From positions 1 to 13,308 of the forward strand of contig CAIVZW010000725.1 in NCBI GenBank assembly GCA_903910495.1: 13,308 nt of DNA. Direction: 5' to 3'. The stretch is from an uncultured beta proteobacterium. GTDB lineage: Bacteria; Pseudomonadota; Gammaproteobacteria; Burkholderiales; Rhodocyclaceae. The notes under the pieces were generated by a model. It did no database searches, had not been told where the DNA came from, and saw only the letters and a program-made list of their open reading frames with translations. Below, in pieces: positions 7,924 through 13,308 of the stretch. Every line of letters starts with the position of its first letter. The first letter of the stretch is position 1. Both the position numbers and the translations under genes were made by a program.

Positions 7924-8088
7924 CTAGACGGCGACCATCTCGAAATCGCCCTTGCCGACACCGCAGCTGGGGCAGTTCCAGTCCTCCGGAATGTCTTCCC
8001 AGCGGGTACCCGGGGCAAGGCCTTCTTCAGGACAACCTTTGGCTTCGTCGTAAATCCAGCCACAAACCACGCATTGATAAGTTTTCAT
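7924..8088 (-). CDS. Rubredoxin (stand-alone, 54 aa)
   Basis: This small gene encodes a 54-residue protein starting [15 protein letters not shown] and ending GDFEMVAV. It has both iron-binding knuckles, C6-x2-C9-G and C39-P-x-C42-G, and the conserved aromatic core residues Y4, W11, Y13, W37 and F49. Rubredoxins are cytoplasmic one-electron carriers with a single Fe(SCys)4 site. An extra Cys at 19 lies where many relatives carry Asp or Ser. ATG 8088 is preceded by GGAG 7 nt upstream and the stop is TAG at 7924-7926. It sits between rubrerythrin (36 nt upstream) and the reductase (57 nt downstream), so it is well placed to connect the two. Confidence 0.95.
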   Translation of the reverse strand: MKTYQCVVCGWIYDEAKGCPEEGLAPGTRWEDIPEDWNCPSCGVGKGDFEMVAV

Positions 8089-8124
8089 CGGTCTTCTCCG
8101 TATTGGTGGGATCTGTCTGAACGC

Positions 8125-8565
8125 TCAGGCCTTGATTGTGTCGAGAACAGTCTGGTAGTGGGCGGCATGACGCAATTCCACCTTGGCCAGCGCGGCAAAG
8201 CGCTTGCCGGCTTTTTCCAGAACGGCCTTGAACGGTTCGGTGGCAACCTGGCCTTCGGCCACTGCAGCATCGTGGAATTTGGGATACATCTCGGTGTATT
8301 CGTAGGTCTCGCCGTCGATGGCGAATTGCAGCGCCCTGGCCGGGCTCATCTGGCTCTTTGGAAAGAGCAGATCAAGGTGGCTGAAGGCATGCATCACCTC
8401 CTGGTCGGCGGTGGCTTCAAAGGCTTTTGCTGTTTCCTCGTCACCCAATTCGCGGCAGAGCCTGGCGAAATAACGGTATTTGATATGGGCCATGGATTCG
8501 CCGGCAAAGGCGGCTTCCAGATTCTGAATCGTCGGCGAATCCGGGTTGTGGAAAGGAGAGCTCAT
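8125..8565 (-). CDS. Rubrerythrin, diiron domain only
   Basis: This 146-aa ferritin-like protein has the rubrerythrin diiron ligand set: E23 in AGESMAHIKY, E56 with H59 in ADQEVMHA, E89 and E92 in YEYTEMYP, and E130 with H133 in VELRHAAHY. Rubrerythrins reduce H2O2 to water in the cytoplasm, mainly in anaerobes and facultative organisms. Classical forms are about 190 aa with a C-terminal rubredoxin domain; here the protein stops after the four-helix bundle and a separate rubredoxin gene follows 36 nt later. ATG 8565 is preceded by GAGGAG 7 nt upstream. The frame is open to 8697 through the inverted-repeat element, which is not coding. A candidate promoter inside the element edge is at 8620-8647. 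Confidence 0.95.
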   Translation of the reverse strand: MSSPFHNPDSPTIQNLEAAFAGESMAHIKYRYFARLCRELGDEETAKAFEATADQEVMHAFSHLDLLFPKSQMSPARALQFAIDGETYEYTEMYPKFHDAAVAEGQVATEPFKAVLEKAGKRFAALAKVELRHAAHYQTVLDTIKA

Positions 8566-8614
8566 TTTTTTACTCCTCGGTAAGGAAGGTTCGAATGCGA
8601 CAGGGAAGAATAAA

Positions 8615-8763
8615 CCCAGATTATCCATTAGGCGAACTTTGGGGCAAAAATCCGTTCGTGGTGAGCTTGTCCCCCAGGGGGATTTCCTTCGGGGCATCGA
8701 ACCATGAACTGCCCTTCGACAGGCTCAGGGCGAACGGGTTTTGGGCTAATGGATAATCATGGG
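8615..8763. repeat. MITE/REP-like palindromic element with 13-bp perfect terminal inverted repeats
   Basis: Bases 8619-8631 (gattatccattag) and 8746-8758 are perfect inverted repeats. They extend by four more pairs (CCCA/TGGG at 8615-8618 and 8760-8763) if one base is bulged. Inside, 8652-8671 and 8718-8737 are a second inverted pair (16 of 20 matching), and 8697-8701/8715-8719 (tcgaa/ttcga) a third. The whole could fold into one long cruciform. The inner arms resemble the widespread intergenic repeat with the core CCGTTCGCCCTGAGCCTGTC, as I recall it. No coding sequence is present, so any mobility would need a transposase acting in trans. I did not find a target-site duplication. Confidence 0.7.
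8620..8647 (-). promoter_or_regulatory. Candidate rubrerythrin promoter at the edge of the inverted-repeat element
   Basis: Reading leftwards, TTGCCC (8647-8642, 4 of 6) is followed by a 16-nt spacer and GATAAT (8625-8620, 5 of 6). The -10 lies within the terminal inverted repeat. Transcription would start near 8612, about 47 nt before ATG 8565. The other terminal repeat carries the same GATAAT facing outward on the plus strand but with no matching -35. Confidence 0.35.
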
Positions 8764-8840
8764 ATAAAGATGCAACTACAGTGCCAACGGCATGTCGCCC
8801 TAGTTATGAAAATGTGGACTACGCGCAGCTCCGGTCGTGG

Positions 8841-9080
8841 CTAGAGCGATCTGTGCGTGCCGTCGCAGAACGGTGCTTTTTTCGATTGCTTGCAGCCACA
8901 AAATGAAACCTGCTTGTTTTCTTCAGCGCTGTATTTCGTCGGCGTAAATTCCGTGCCCTTGTGCGAACCGTCGCATAAAGGCTGCGACGTGCTGCGGCCA
9001 CAGGCACACCACCAGTAGTCCTTGCCTTTCTCGACGGCCACAGCGAATGATGATTTGCTGGCAATTTCCGGCTTGCTCAT
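8841..9080 (-). CDS. Double CDGSH iron-sulfur domain protein (CISD3/mitoNEET-like)
   Basis: This 79-aa protein carries two complete CDGSH zinc-finger-like [2Fe-2S] motifs: C25-x-C27...C36-DGS-H40 and C61-x-C63...C72-DGT-H76. Each motif supplies the three-Cys-one-His cluster ligation known for mitoNEET proteins, and the single-chain tandem resembles mitochondrial CISD3. It has no signal peptide or membrane helix and should be cytoplasmic. Functions proposed for the family are redox sensing or cluster/electron transfer; the partner here is unknown. ATG 9080 follows AGGAG 9 nt upstream; the frame extends to 9128, but that extension lies in the leader. It lies upstream of the inverted-repeat element and the rubrerythrin cluster, separated from it by about 275 nt, so co-transcription is uncertain. 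Confidence 0.92.
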   Translation of the reverse strand: MSKPEIASKSSFAVAVEKGKDYWWCACGRSTSQPLCDGSHKGTEFTPTKYSAEENKQVSFCGCKQSKKAPFCDGTHRSL

Positions 9081-9272
9081 GAATGTGATCTCCTGAAAAT
9101 CGCGCGCCCGGCGAATCCGGGTACACATGAATCAGTCATAATACAGCTCAATCCAGGTATCGGCTGAAGCTTTCTCATGTGTGCTTCAGGCATTAGCTTC
9201 CCGCGCGAACATCGGGCGCACAACAACCTTTCCCGGCGCCCGTTCAATAACGTGGCCATAGGTACGGAGAGC

Positions 9273-9298
9273 AAAAAAAGACCGGCAGGAACCGGTCT
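9273..9298 (-). terminator. Rho-independent terminator of the cytochrome c gene
   Basis: Bases 9279-9285 (agaccgg) pair perfectly with 9292-9298 (ccggtct) around a 6-nt loop. On the minus-strand transcript the stem is followed directly by a seven-U run (A-run at 9273-9279). It lies about 20 nt after the cytochrome stop codon, so the cytochrome is probably a one-gene unit. Confidence 0.85.
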
Positions 9299-9317
9299 CT
9301 TTCTGCACGAGAAAACC

Positions 9318-9659
9318 TTACTTCAGGCTGAGAATCCATTTGGCCAGTTTGGCCGCCTCGTCCGGCTTGACCGTCGCATTGGGCGGCATGAACGCCAACG
9401 CCGCCTTGCCTTCCTTCTGCCAGCCCACTCCGGCCGGTGCCGGGGTGCCCTTGAGAATCGTCTCGGCGACCTTCTTCTCGGCATCCTTCTGGCCAGCATA
9501 CTTCTTTGCCACGTCCTTGTAGATGGGGCCGATCAGCTTCTTGTCGACGGTGTGGCAGGCCAGACAGCCCTTGGCCTTGGCCAGGGCTTCGTCAGCCTGC
9601 GCTGCGGCAGTGCACAGGAGGCCGGCCGCAACCAGCAGGGACAGATAAATTGCCTTCAT
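9318..9659 (-). CDS. Small periplasmic class I cytochrome c (c551/c552 type)
   Basis: This 113-aa precursor has a Sec signal peptide (about 1-22, MKAIYLSLLVAAGLLCTAAA then QAD). The mature domain is about 91 residues with haem-binding CLACH at 32-36 and the distal ligand Met91 in FMPPNA. It ends with the usual C-terminal helix (AAKLAKWILSLK). The length and the GPIYKDVAKKY block fit the c551/c552 electron shuttles of respiratory Proteobacteria, which feed nitrite reductases, peroxidases or oxidases. ATG 9659 has GGAG 7 nt upstream; the longer frame to 9734 would precede the signal peptide and is rejected. A strong promoter (9705-9734) and terminator (9273-9298) bracket it. A Cys at residue 16 is in the signal peptide and does not look like a convincing lipobox. 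Confidence 0.93.
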   Translation of the reverse strand: MKAIYLSLLVAAGLLCTAAAQADEALAKAKGCLACHTVDKKLIGPIYKDVAKKYAGQKDAEKKVAETILKGTPAPAGVGWQKEGKAALAFMPPNATVKPDEAAKLAKWILSLK

Positions 9660-9704
9660 TCTTTCGCTCCATTCCATTGATAAATAATTGTTTGACAACG
9701 CCCG

Positions 9705-9734
9705 ATCATAGGCCACTTTGCTACCGGATCTCAA
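9705..9734 (-). promoter_or_regulatory. Sigma70-like promoter of the cytochrome c gene
   Basis: On the minus strand TTGAGA (9734-9729, 5 of 6) is separated by 18 nt from TATGAT (9710-9705, 5 of 6). The start point would be near 9698, about 39 nt before ATG 9659. No FNR or other operator was recognised. Confidence 0.6.
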
Positions 9735-9761
9735 GACCCGTTTCTGACTGTTTCCCTCACG

Positions 9762-9800
9762 CTGAGTTCAATGCCTTGCGCAAAGGCCATTGATCCTCAG
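9762..9800 (-). other. Long imperfect stem-loop over the stop codon of the LysE-family gene
   Basis: Three paired blocks nest around a 5-nt loop (9778-9782): gcctt/aaggc (9773-9777 with 9783-9787), caat/attg (9769-9772 with 9789-9792) and ctgag/ctcag (9762-9766 with 9796-9800), with small bulges. It includes the TGA at 9797-9799. No U-run follows, so it may end the ilvD-exporter transcript only weakly or act as a 3' stabiliser. Confidence 0.35.
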
Positions 9801-10414
9801 TTTCTTGCCGACGTTGCCAGCAGCAGGCCGGCGCCGACGAAGATGCCGCCAAAGAAGCGGTTCTGCGCCTTAAGCGCCCGTGGGTCGTGCAACCAATGGC
9901 GCAAACGTGTGGCGAGCAGGGCGTAAGCCGACATTACAATGATGTCGATGCCGCACATGGTCAGTCCGATGATCATGAACTGCGGCCATTGCGGGAGCGC
10001 CGGATCGATGAACTGGGGCATCAGGGCGGACATGAAAACGATCGCTTTGGGATTGGTCAGATTGACCAGCAAGCCTTCCATGAACAGTCCCTCGGGCGCA
10101 AGCACAGTGCTGTTTTCGTTGATTTCCTGAGGTGCGGAGCGCCATTTCTGGATGCCCAGCCAGATCAGGTAGGCCGCTCCGATCAACTTGACGATTTCGA
10201 ACGCCAGTGTTGAGGCTGTCAGCAGCGCCCCCAGCCCGACCGCGACAATCGCCAGTTGTATGATCAGGGCGCTTTGCAAGCCAATGATGACGCGCAAAGC
10301 CGCCCCATAGCCATAGCGCAAACCGGCACTCATTGATGCCGCCGCGCCCGGTCCGGGCGAAACTGCAATCAGAATCGCCGCTACGAGAAAGCCAAGCCAC
10401 AGGGAAAGAGACAC
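9797..10414 (-). CDS. LysE/RhtB-family amino-acid exporter
   Basis: This 205-aa inner-membrane protein has about six hydrophobic helices and both hallmarks of the LysE/RhtB family: the SPGPGAAASMSAGLRYGYGAAL block after the first helix begins (about residues 19-40), and NLTNPKAIVFMSALMPQFIDP in the middle. The family exports amino acids or related small molecules; the substrate cannot be read from sequence. The start is GTG at 10414, 2 nt after the ilvD TGA, with only a weak purine-rich site inside the ilvD end, so translational coupling is likely. Family members begin just before the first helix, which agrees with this GTG. Its place behind ilvD suggests a link to branched-chain amino acids or keto-acid precursors, but this is inference. 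Confidence 0.88.
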   Translation of the reverse strand: MSLSLWLGFLVAAILIAVSPGPGAAASMSAGLRYGYGAALRVIIGLQSALIIQLAIVAVGLGALLTASTLAFEIVKLIGAAYLIWLGIQKWRSAPQEINENSTVLAPEGLFMEGLLVNLTNPKAIVFMSALMPQFIDPALPQWPQFMIIGLTMCGIDIIVMSAYALLATRLRHWLHDPRALKAQNRFFGGIFVGAGLLLATSARN

Positions 10415-10416
10415 GC

Positions 10417-12276
10417 TCAGCGCCGCTTCAACTGGCTGAGGTCACGCACCGCCCCGGTCGCCGCCGAAGTGGCCATCAGGGCATACGCCTGCAGCGCCTG
10501 CGAGACGATGCGCGTGCGCGGCGCCGCCGGCTGCCAGCCCTGCTCGCCCCTGGCATCCATTGCCGCACGGCGCTGCTGCAGAACGGCGGCGGAAACGGCC
10601 AGATGAATGCGCCGGTTGGGAATGTCGATTTCAATCGTATCGCCTTCCTCAACCAGGCCGATGGCCCCGCCCTCGGCCGCTTCCGGCGAGACATGGCCGA
10701 TCGACAGCCCGGAGGTGCCGCCCGAGAAACGTCCGTCGGTGAGTAGCGCACAGGCCTTGCCCAGATTCTTGGACTTGAGATAGGAGGTCGGGTAGAGCAT
10801 TTCCTGCATGCCGGGGCCGCCTTTCGGGCCTTCGTAGCGGATCACCACGATGTCACCGGCGACGATCTTGTCGGCGAGAATGGCCTGCACCGAGTCATCC
10901 TGGCTTTCAAATACCCGCGCCTTGCCCGAAAACTCCCAGATGCTTTCATCGACCCCTGCGGTCTTCACGATGCAGCCGTCTTCGGCGATATTGCCGTAAA
11001 GCACGGCCAGACCGCCCTCCTTCGAGTACGCGCTGGACTGGTCGCGGATGCAGCCGCGCGTCCGGTCGAGATCGAGTTCGGGGTAGCGCTGGTTCTGCGA
11101 GAACGCGGTCTGCGTCGGCACGCCGCCCGGCGCCGCACGGAAAAATTCGTAGATGCTGAGATCATGGGCACCGTGCATCACATCCCAGATGTCCAGCCCT
11201 TCGCCGAGGGTCCGGGCATGCACGGTCGGCACATTCCGGTGCAGCAGGCCGCAGCGGTCGAGTTCGCCGAGGATGCCGAAGATGCCGCCGGCACGATGCA
11301 CGTCCTCGACGTGGAACTTGTCGGTCGCCGGTGCCACCTTGCACAGGCAGGGCACCTTGCGCGAAATGCGGTCGATGTCGGCCATGGTGAAATCGACGCC
11401 GGCTTCCTGCGCGGTGGCCATCAGGTGCAGTACGGTATTGGTCGACCCGCCCATGGCCACGTCGAGCGACATGGCGTTCTCGAAGGCCTGGAAGGTGGCA
11501 ATGCTGCGCGGCAGGACCGACGCGTCGTTCTTTTCGTAATAACGGCGGCAGAGTTCGACGATCTGCTGCCCGGCCTTGAGGAACAGCCCCTTGCGGTCGG
11601 CGTGCGTGGCCACCAGCGTGCCGTTGCCGGGCAGCGCCAGTCCGAGCGCCTCGGTCAGGCAGTTCATCGAATTGGCGGTAAACATGCCCGAGCAGGAACC
11701 GCAGGTCGGGCACGCCGAGCGCTCGATGGCGTCCAGATCGCTGTCCGAGACGCTGCTGTCGGCGGCCTTGACCATCGCATCGACGAGGTCGAGATGAATC
11801 GTCTTGCCCTGGAGGACCACCTTGCCAGCTTCCATCGGGCCGCCGGAAACGAAGATGGTCGGGATATTCACGCGCATCGCCGCCATCAGCATTCCCGGCG
11901 TGATCTTGTCGCAGTTCGAGATGCACACCATGGCGTCGGCGCAGTGGCCGTTGACCATGTACTCGACCGAATCGGCGATCAGGTCGCGCGAAGGCAGCGA
12001 ATAAAGCATGCCATCGTGCCCCATGGCGATACCGTCGTCGATGGCAATGGTATTGAATTCCTTGGCCACACCGCCGGCTGCTTCGATCTCGCGCGCCACC
12101 AGCTGGCCCAGATCCTTGAGGTGCACGTGCCCCGGAACAAACTGGGTGAACGAGTTGACGACGGCGATGATCGGTTTGCCGAAATCACCATCCTTCATGC
12201 CGGTGGCCCGCCAGAGCGAACGTGCGCCGGCCATGTTGCGGCCGTGGGTCGAAGTGCGGGAACGATAGTCAGGCAT
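10417..12276 (-). CDS. ilvD: Dihydroxy-acid dehydratase
   Basis: This full-length 619-aa enzyme converts 2,3-dihydroxy-isovalerate and 2,3-dihydroxy-3-methylvalerate to the 2-keto acids that precede valine and isoleucine. It starts [20 protein letters not shown], the usual IlvD N-terminus. It has NCDKITPGM (C122) and the [24 protein letters not shown] region with C195 among the Fe-S ligand candidates, [12 protein letters not shown] (about 80-90) for Mg binding, and [14 protein letters not shown] near the C-terminus. Length is close to the 616 aa of E. coli IlvD, so the oxygen-sensitive [4Fe-4S] type is likely. ATG 12276 has GGAG 7 nt upstream. A weak -10-like TAGAAT (12323-12318) lies upstream without a good -35. 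The LysE-family gene follows after 2 nt. No other ilv gene is in view. Confidence 0.97.
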   Translation of the reverse strand: MPDYRSRTSTHGRNMAGARSLWRATGMKDGDFGKPIIAVVNSFTQFVPGHVHLKDLGQLVAREIEAAGGVAKEFNTIAIDDGIAMGHDGMLYSLPSRDLIADSVEYMVNGHCADAMVCISNCDKITPGMLMAAMRVNIPTIFVSGGPMEAGKVVLQGKTIHLDLVDAMVKAADSSVSDSDLDAIERSACPTCGSCSGMFTANSMNCLTEALGLALPGNGTLVATHADRKGLFLKAGQQIVELCRRYYEKNDASVLPRSIATFQAFENAMSLDVAMGGSTNTVLHLMATAQEAGVDFTMADIDRISRKVPCLCKVAPATDKFHVEDVHRAGGIFGILGELDRCGLLHRNVPTVHARTLGEGLDIWDVMHGAHDLSIYEFFRAAPGGVPTQTAFSQNQRYPELDLDRTRGCIRDQSSAYSKEGGLAVLYGNIAEDGCIVKTAGVDESIWEFSGKARVFESQDDSVQAILADKIVAGDIVVIRYEGPKGGPGMQEMLYPTSYLKSKNLGKACALLTDGRFSGGTSGLSIGHVSPEAAEGGAIGLVEEGDTIEIDIPNRRIHLAVSAAVLQQRRAAMDARGEQGWQPAAPRTRIVSQALQAYALMATSAATGAVRDLSQLKRR

Positions 12277-12762
12277 GGCGAGTCTCCAGAACGGTAAGGA
12301 TCACAATCGAGCCCTGTATTCTACCGAAGAAGCGGGCCATTGAGTTTGTCTGCAGGGCGATTGCATTTCACCCACCGCAGAGGTACAGAGACACCGTAGC
12401 GGTAGGGCTTGAAACGCGAAGCGTTGCGCGCCTTTCATCCTTGGTCTACCAATCGTCCAGCCATTTCCCCGCGTGCGAAAATGAAATTTGCGCACCCTAC
12501 TCTTTAAACATTTCTCCTGTTCTTTTACTCATCAACACTGAGCAAAGCCTTGAATGGGAAAAAGCAGCAAAGACCTACATCGACATGAAGGAGCAACATA
12601 CACTGCCGACTGATTCAGTCAAATGCCTTCACGGCTGGCCGAGCGCCTGGCTACGACCCTCCGCAGGAAGCGCACAAAGCTGGAGCAACAAGCCACCGAA
12701 GCACAGTCAGCACTCAGGTTCGTGACGAAGACATTCAGGATATCGCTACAGTGGCACCCTGA
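12277..12762. other. 486-bp region without a supportable gene, between brnA and ilvD
   Basis: The ilvD-proximal part holds the ilvD leader and a lone TAGAAT at 12318-12323. An imperfect hairpin (gtgcgaaa ... tttgcgcac, with one bulged base) lies at about 12473-12495. On the plus strand, 12540-12771 shows stretches with protein-like composition in three successive frames: KTYIDMKEQHTLPTDSV, then LAERLATTLRRKRTKLEQQ, then VRDEDIQDIATVAP ending at TGA. This could be a decayed, twice-frameshifted gene, but I cannot identify a family and none of the open frames is convincing alone. No promoter for brnTA lies here; it would be upstream of brnT, outside the window. Confidence 0.45.
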
Positions 12763-13050
12763 TTACGCAGGGGAGTGGGTTTTCAGCCAATCTTTCAAGG
12801 CTGAATCCACGCGGGTTTGCCAGCCTTCACCGCTTGCTCTGAACTGCTCAACCACGTCACGCGATAAACGGATGGTAATTCGTTCCTTGGTTACGGCCGC
12901 ACGGGGACGACCAACAGGACGCAGTTGTGCAAAATCCCTGTCGGTCAGCTCATAGGTATCCACGTCAGCGGCAATCCCGGTATTGATCGCGGCTTCTTCT
13001 GCGGGCGTGGGCAACTTGAAGGCCCGTCCTGACTTAGATTTGACTTGCAT
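12763..13050 (-). CDS. brnA: BrnA-family antitoxin
   Basis: This 95-aa protein matches BrnA antitoxins. It has a variable N-terminal toxin-binding part (about 1-45), then the linker VGRPRAAVTKE, then a ribbon-helix-helix-like DNA-binding end ITIRLSRDVVEQFRASGEGWQTRVDSALKDWL (given in pieces: ITIRLSRDVVEQF, GEGWQTRVD, ALKDWL). In characterised systems BrnA neutralises the BrnT ribonuclease and represses its own operon. ATG 13050 has GAGGTG 7 nt upstream, placed inside the end of the toxin reading frame, as is normal for this toxin-first operon. The gene is intact here while the toxin is broken, so it may be an orphan antitoxin or DNA-binding remnant. Confidence 0.88.
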   Translation of the reverse strand: MQVKSKSGRAFKLPTPAEEAAINTGIAADVDTYELTDRDFAQLRPVGRPRAAVTKERITIRLSRDVVEQFRASGEGWQTRVDSALKDWLKTHSPA

Positions 13051-13304
13051 AGTAGTTCACCTCTCTCGTATTCGCCTTCCTGAGACTGATCATGCGACGT
13101 TCTTCCCCACGATCCGTAAAGATCACACAAAAACACCCGTGGTCCGATTGGGGCGTAGCCCACCATCCGCAGCTCGCCGTAATCACGACGGGTATCTGGC
13201 TTCACCAGCAGCCACTCCCATTCCAGTTCCGCAGCAAGGGCAAGCGACACCCCATGCTTGGCGATATTGGCGACATCCTTGTCAGGGTCGAACGTAATTT
13301 ACAT
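13034..13304 (-). pseudogene. brnT: brnT toxin pseudogene (stop at codon 2 and +1 frameshift)
   Basis: Read from ATG 13304, the second codon is TAA (13301-13299). The following codons give the BrnT-like ITFDPDKDVANIAKHGVSLA, then ELEWEWLLVKPDTRRDYGEL, then RMVGYAPIGPRVF. The frame is then lost at a run of five T (plus-strand A-run 13129-13133). Removing one T restores CVIFTDRGEERRMISLRKAN followed by TREVNYYASQI and a stop at 13036-13034. The corrected protein would be 89 aa, the normal BrnT size, overlapping the start of brnA as expected. BrnT is a RelE-fold ribonuclease toxin. One nonsense codon and one frameshift mean no functional toxin unless translation starts at a non-standard codon and slippage occurs, or the read has errors. 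Confidence 0.82.
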
Positions 13305-13308
13305 GACA

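Noticed and set aside
8619..8758. Element as a CRISPR or rho-independent terminator
   Set aside because: There are no regularly spaced direct repeats, and the hairpin has no U-run on either strand next to a gene end.
11164..12297. 377-codon plus-strand open frame opposite ilvD
   Set aside because: ilvD is unmistakable on the other strand; the antisense frame shows no recognisable domain or start signal.
12623..12955. Plus-strand 110-codon open frame
   Set aside because: Its second half is antisense to brnA and the first half has no ribosome site; noted only as part of a possible decayed region.
12945..13250. 101-codon minus-strand frame from GTG 13250 as an intact small protein
   Set aside because: Its first part is the BrnT body and its last part is out-of-frame sequence after the T5 shift, running into brnA. 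It is better read as a frameshifted brnT.

Overview
The window looks like chromosomal DNA from a Betaproteobacterium, probably of the Rhodocyclales type (Dechloromonas/Azospira-like). This is an inference from high G+C, the gene families, and the mix of respiratory and anaerobic oxygen-defence genes; no rRNA or other marker fixes the taxonomy. Almost everything is chromosomal housekeeping. Accessory signs are an inverted-repeat element at about 8615-8763 and a decayed toxin-antitoxin locus at the right edge.

Layout, left to right. Two plus-strand genes come first: the C-terminal part of an EamA/DMT transporter (1-533) and nudC, an NAD(H) pyrophosphatase/deNADding enzyme (631-1395). All other genes are on the minus strand. 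A complete five-gene branched-chain amino-acid type ABC importer reads leftwards from 6409 to 1462 in the order livK (a lipoprotein binding protein with unusual Ala/Pro-rich ends), livH, livM, livG, livF. It has a good sigma70-like promoter at 6461-6489, a perfect 13-bp stem-loop between livK and livH, and stop/start overlaps between all later genes.

Next is a redox and oxygen-defence stretch, also read leftwards: rubrerythrin without its usual rubredoxin domain (8565-8125), a 54-aa stand-alone rubredoxin (8088-7924) and a rubredoxin-NAD(P)H reductase-like flavoprotein (7866-6715). Together these could form a complete NAD(P)H to rubredoxin to rubrerythrin chain that removes H2O2. Upstream lie the inverted-repeat element, a double-CDGSH iron-sulfur protein (9080-8841), and a small periplasmic class I cytochrome c (9659-9318) with its own promoter and intrinsic terminator.

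The right part holds ilvD (dihydroxy-acid dehydratase, 12276-10417) followed after 2 nt by a LysE/RhtB-family exporter gene (10414-9797). BCAA synthesis, BCAA-type uptake and a putative amino-acid exporter thus lie within 12 kb. A 486-bp region without a supportable gene follows. Last is a BrnT-BrnA locus: the BrnA antitoxin is intact (13050-12763), but brnT (13304-13034) has a stop at codon 2 and a +1 shift in a T5 run. I found no tRNA, rRNA, CRISPR array or transposase gene. The most interesting items are the broken toxin beside an intact antitoxin, the inverted-repeat element just upstream of rubrerythrin, the Ala/Pro tail of LivK, and the compact split rubrerythrin system.
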